This document shows, one piece after another, positions 63,460 through 64,000 of a DNA stretch of 64,000 bases. Positions within the stretch are counted from its first letter, which is position 1, and every line of letters starts with the position of its first letter. Where the stretch lies: contig CAYPNI010000004.1 in the NCBI GenBank assembly GCA_964411925.1, forward strand, positions 1-64,000, written 5' to 3'. A program made the translations under genes and the position numbers. The DNA comes from VFKU01 sp964411925. GTDB lineage: Bacteria; Hydrogenedentota; Hydrogenedentia; Hydrogenedentales; GCA-2746185. The notes beneath the pieces were generated by a model that was not told the origin of the DNA, did not search any database, and worked only from the letters and a program-made list of their open reading frames with translations.

Positions 63460-64000
63460 CAGTTCGCGGGCGCGGAGGAGAATTCCTCAGCCTTTTCGAT
63501 TTGTTTTCGCGTCTCGGACATGCCGTGTTCGAGCCAGCCGGACTCATTCGAATTGCGGCTGTGTGCGCGCAGCGCTTCAAACGCCGCGAGCCGCGCCTTG
63601 AGCGCGGTAAGGTTTTCCGGATCGGCGGCCAGCGCCACGTCCGCCATGTGCAGCGCCTCCTGCAGCTTACCCTCCTGCCGAAGCGCTTCGGCCCGCGCCG
63701 CGACCGCCTCCGCGCCGCCGGCCATTTCGACCAGATCGGGGTAGACCGCGGCGGGCGGCGTCTCGTACATGGTCGCCGGGTTGCCGTCGAACCAGCCGAC
63801 GTAGCCCTCGTAAATCCCGCGGACGGACCACGCGATCGTGCCGTAGCCCTCGCCGATGTCGAGATCTGCGGGCAGTTTGATCTCCTGCATCAACGAATAG
63901 ACGTCCTTCCCCTCGTTCATGCCCTGCACGGTGGCGTCATGGACGAACTGAATCGCGTCGCAGTACTTCGTCAACCGCCGCGTGATCTCCGCATTGCCGC
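63459..64000 (-). CDS. Alkyl-sulfatase-like protein, C-terminal part, cut by the window edge
   Basis: About 180 C-terminal residues; the frame is open through base 64000 (GNAEITRRLTKYCDAIQFVH). The segment matches the dimerisation domain of class III alkyl sulfatases and related metallo-beta-lactamase-fold hydrolases: RDAIQxVHD-like start, YGTIAWSVRGIYEGYVGWFDGNP and LPADLDIGEGYG. The remainder is helical and TPR-like (ALRQEGKLQEALHMADVAL). The metal-binding hydrolase domain lies outside the window. Whether it hydrolyses sulfate esters or another substrate cannot be judged. Confidence 0.8.
   Translation of the reverse strand, partial: GNAEITRRLTKYCDAIQFVHDATVQGMNEGKDVYSLMQEIKLPADLDIGEGYGTIAWSVRGIYEGYVGWFDGNPATMYETPPAAVYPDLVEMAGGAEAVAARAEALRQEGKLQEALHMADVALAADPENLTALKARLAAFEALRAHSRNSNESGWLEHGMSETRKQIEKAEEFSSAPAN

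Noticed and set aside
1..64000. tRNA or rRNA genes
   Set aside because: No tRNA-like T-loop with matching acceptor arms, and no rRNA-like sequence, was seen in intergenic DNA.
1..64000. CRISPR arrays, insertion sequences, integrases or prophage genes
   Set aside because: No regular short repeats with spacers and no transposase or integrase motifs (DDE, HUH, tyrosine recombinase) were recognised.

Overview
The window is GC-rich (roughly 65% by eye), gene-dense bacterial chromosome, probably a metagenome-assembled scaffold because it carries one run of exactly 100 N. Gene content points to Candidatus Hydrogenedentota or a neighbouring PVC/Planctomycetes-like phylum. The indicators are DUF1080 joined to a PVC-type dehydrogenase with a C-terminal heme domain, a prepilin-like protein with the H-X9-DG C-terminus, TAT-exported Gfo/Idh dehydrogenase, DUF2911 proteins and many secreted c-type cytochromes. 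I infer this assignment from families, not from a marker tree. No tRNA, rRNA, CRISPR array, transposase or phage gene was recognised.

Region 1 (1-20129) is an extracytoplasmic redox island. Four proteins (one cut by the window edge) combine, where complete, an N-terminal c-type heme with a C-terminal type II copper, ascorbate-dependent monooxygenase-like fold. Around them lie two DUF2911 secreted proteins, a cupredoxin-like lipoprotein heading a coxA-coxB operon, a 1150-residue DUF1080/dehydrogenase/HEAT/heme protein, a diheme cytochrome, a TAT-exported thiamine-diphosphate enzyme and a PQQ-type dehydrogenase. Electrons from periplasmic oxidations could pass through the cytochromes to the oxidase. 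CoxA lacks the K-channel lysine.

Region 2 (20130-35263) starts with a promoter- and terminator-bounded unassigned ncRNA candidate. It continues with the three-subunit transhydrogenase pntAA-pntAB-pntB, a RimK-RCK_C fusion with a RimB-like retropepsin, an M20 amidohydrolase, a DtxR-type regulator with a candidate operator and promoter, tandem CaCA exchangers, a TAT-signal Gfo/Idh enzyme, a zinc-ribbon/ankyrin membrane protein, a pseudopilin and a DUF420 protein.

Region 3 (35344-42276, minus strand) is a tightly packed operon: DinB-like, TANGO2/NRDE, a DedA-ATP-grasp fusion, OlsB-like N-acyltransferase, PlsC/OlsA-like acyltransferase, alpha/beta hydrolase, SDR and FMN reductase. It looks like ornithine-lipid (aminolipid) synthesis plus a membrane-tethered ligase, and is my best candidate for an undescribed system.

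Region 4 (42539-46662) holds a discoidin-like secreted protein, an Agl23-like membrane glycosyltransferase interrupted by the assembly gap, a GT2 enzyme, a TetR regulator and a DUF4190 protein.

Region 5 (46687-56808, minus strand) has two classic housekeeping blocks: tgt-yajC-secDF, and rpmH-rnpA-yidD-yidC-jag-mnmE. Tgt has all three zinc-ligand cysteines replaced by serine.

Region 6 (57107-64000) has a TPR membrane protein, a TIGR03806-type diheme cytochrome, a cNMP-HD-GYP signalling protein, a FabG-like SDR, a SMUG1-type glycosylase, a C69 peptidase and the C-terminus of an alkyl-sulfatase-like protein. Small palindromic repeats of at least three kinds occur between genes.
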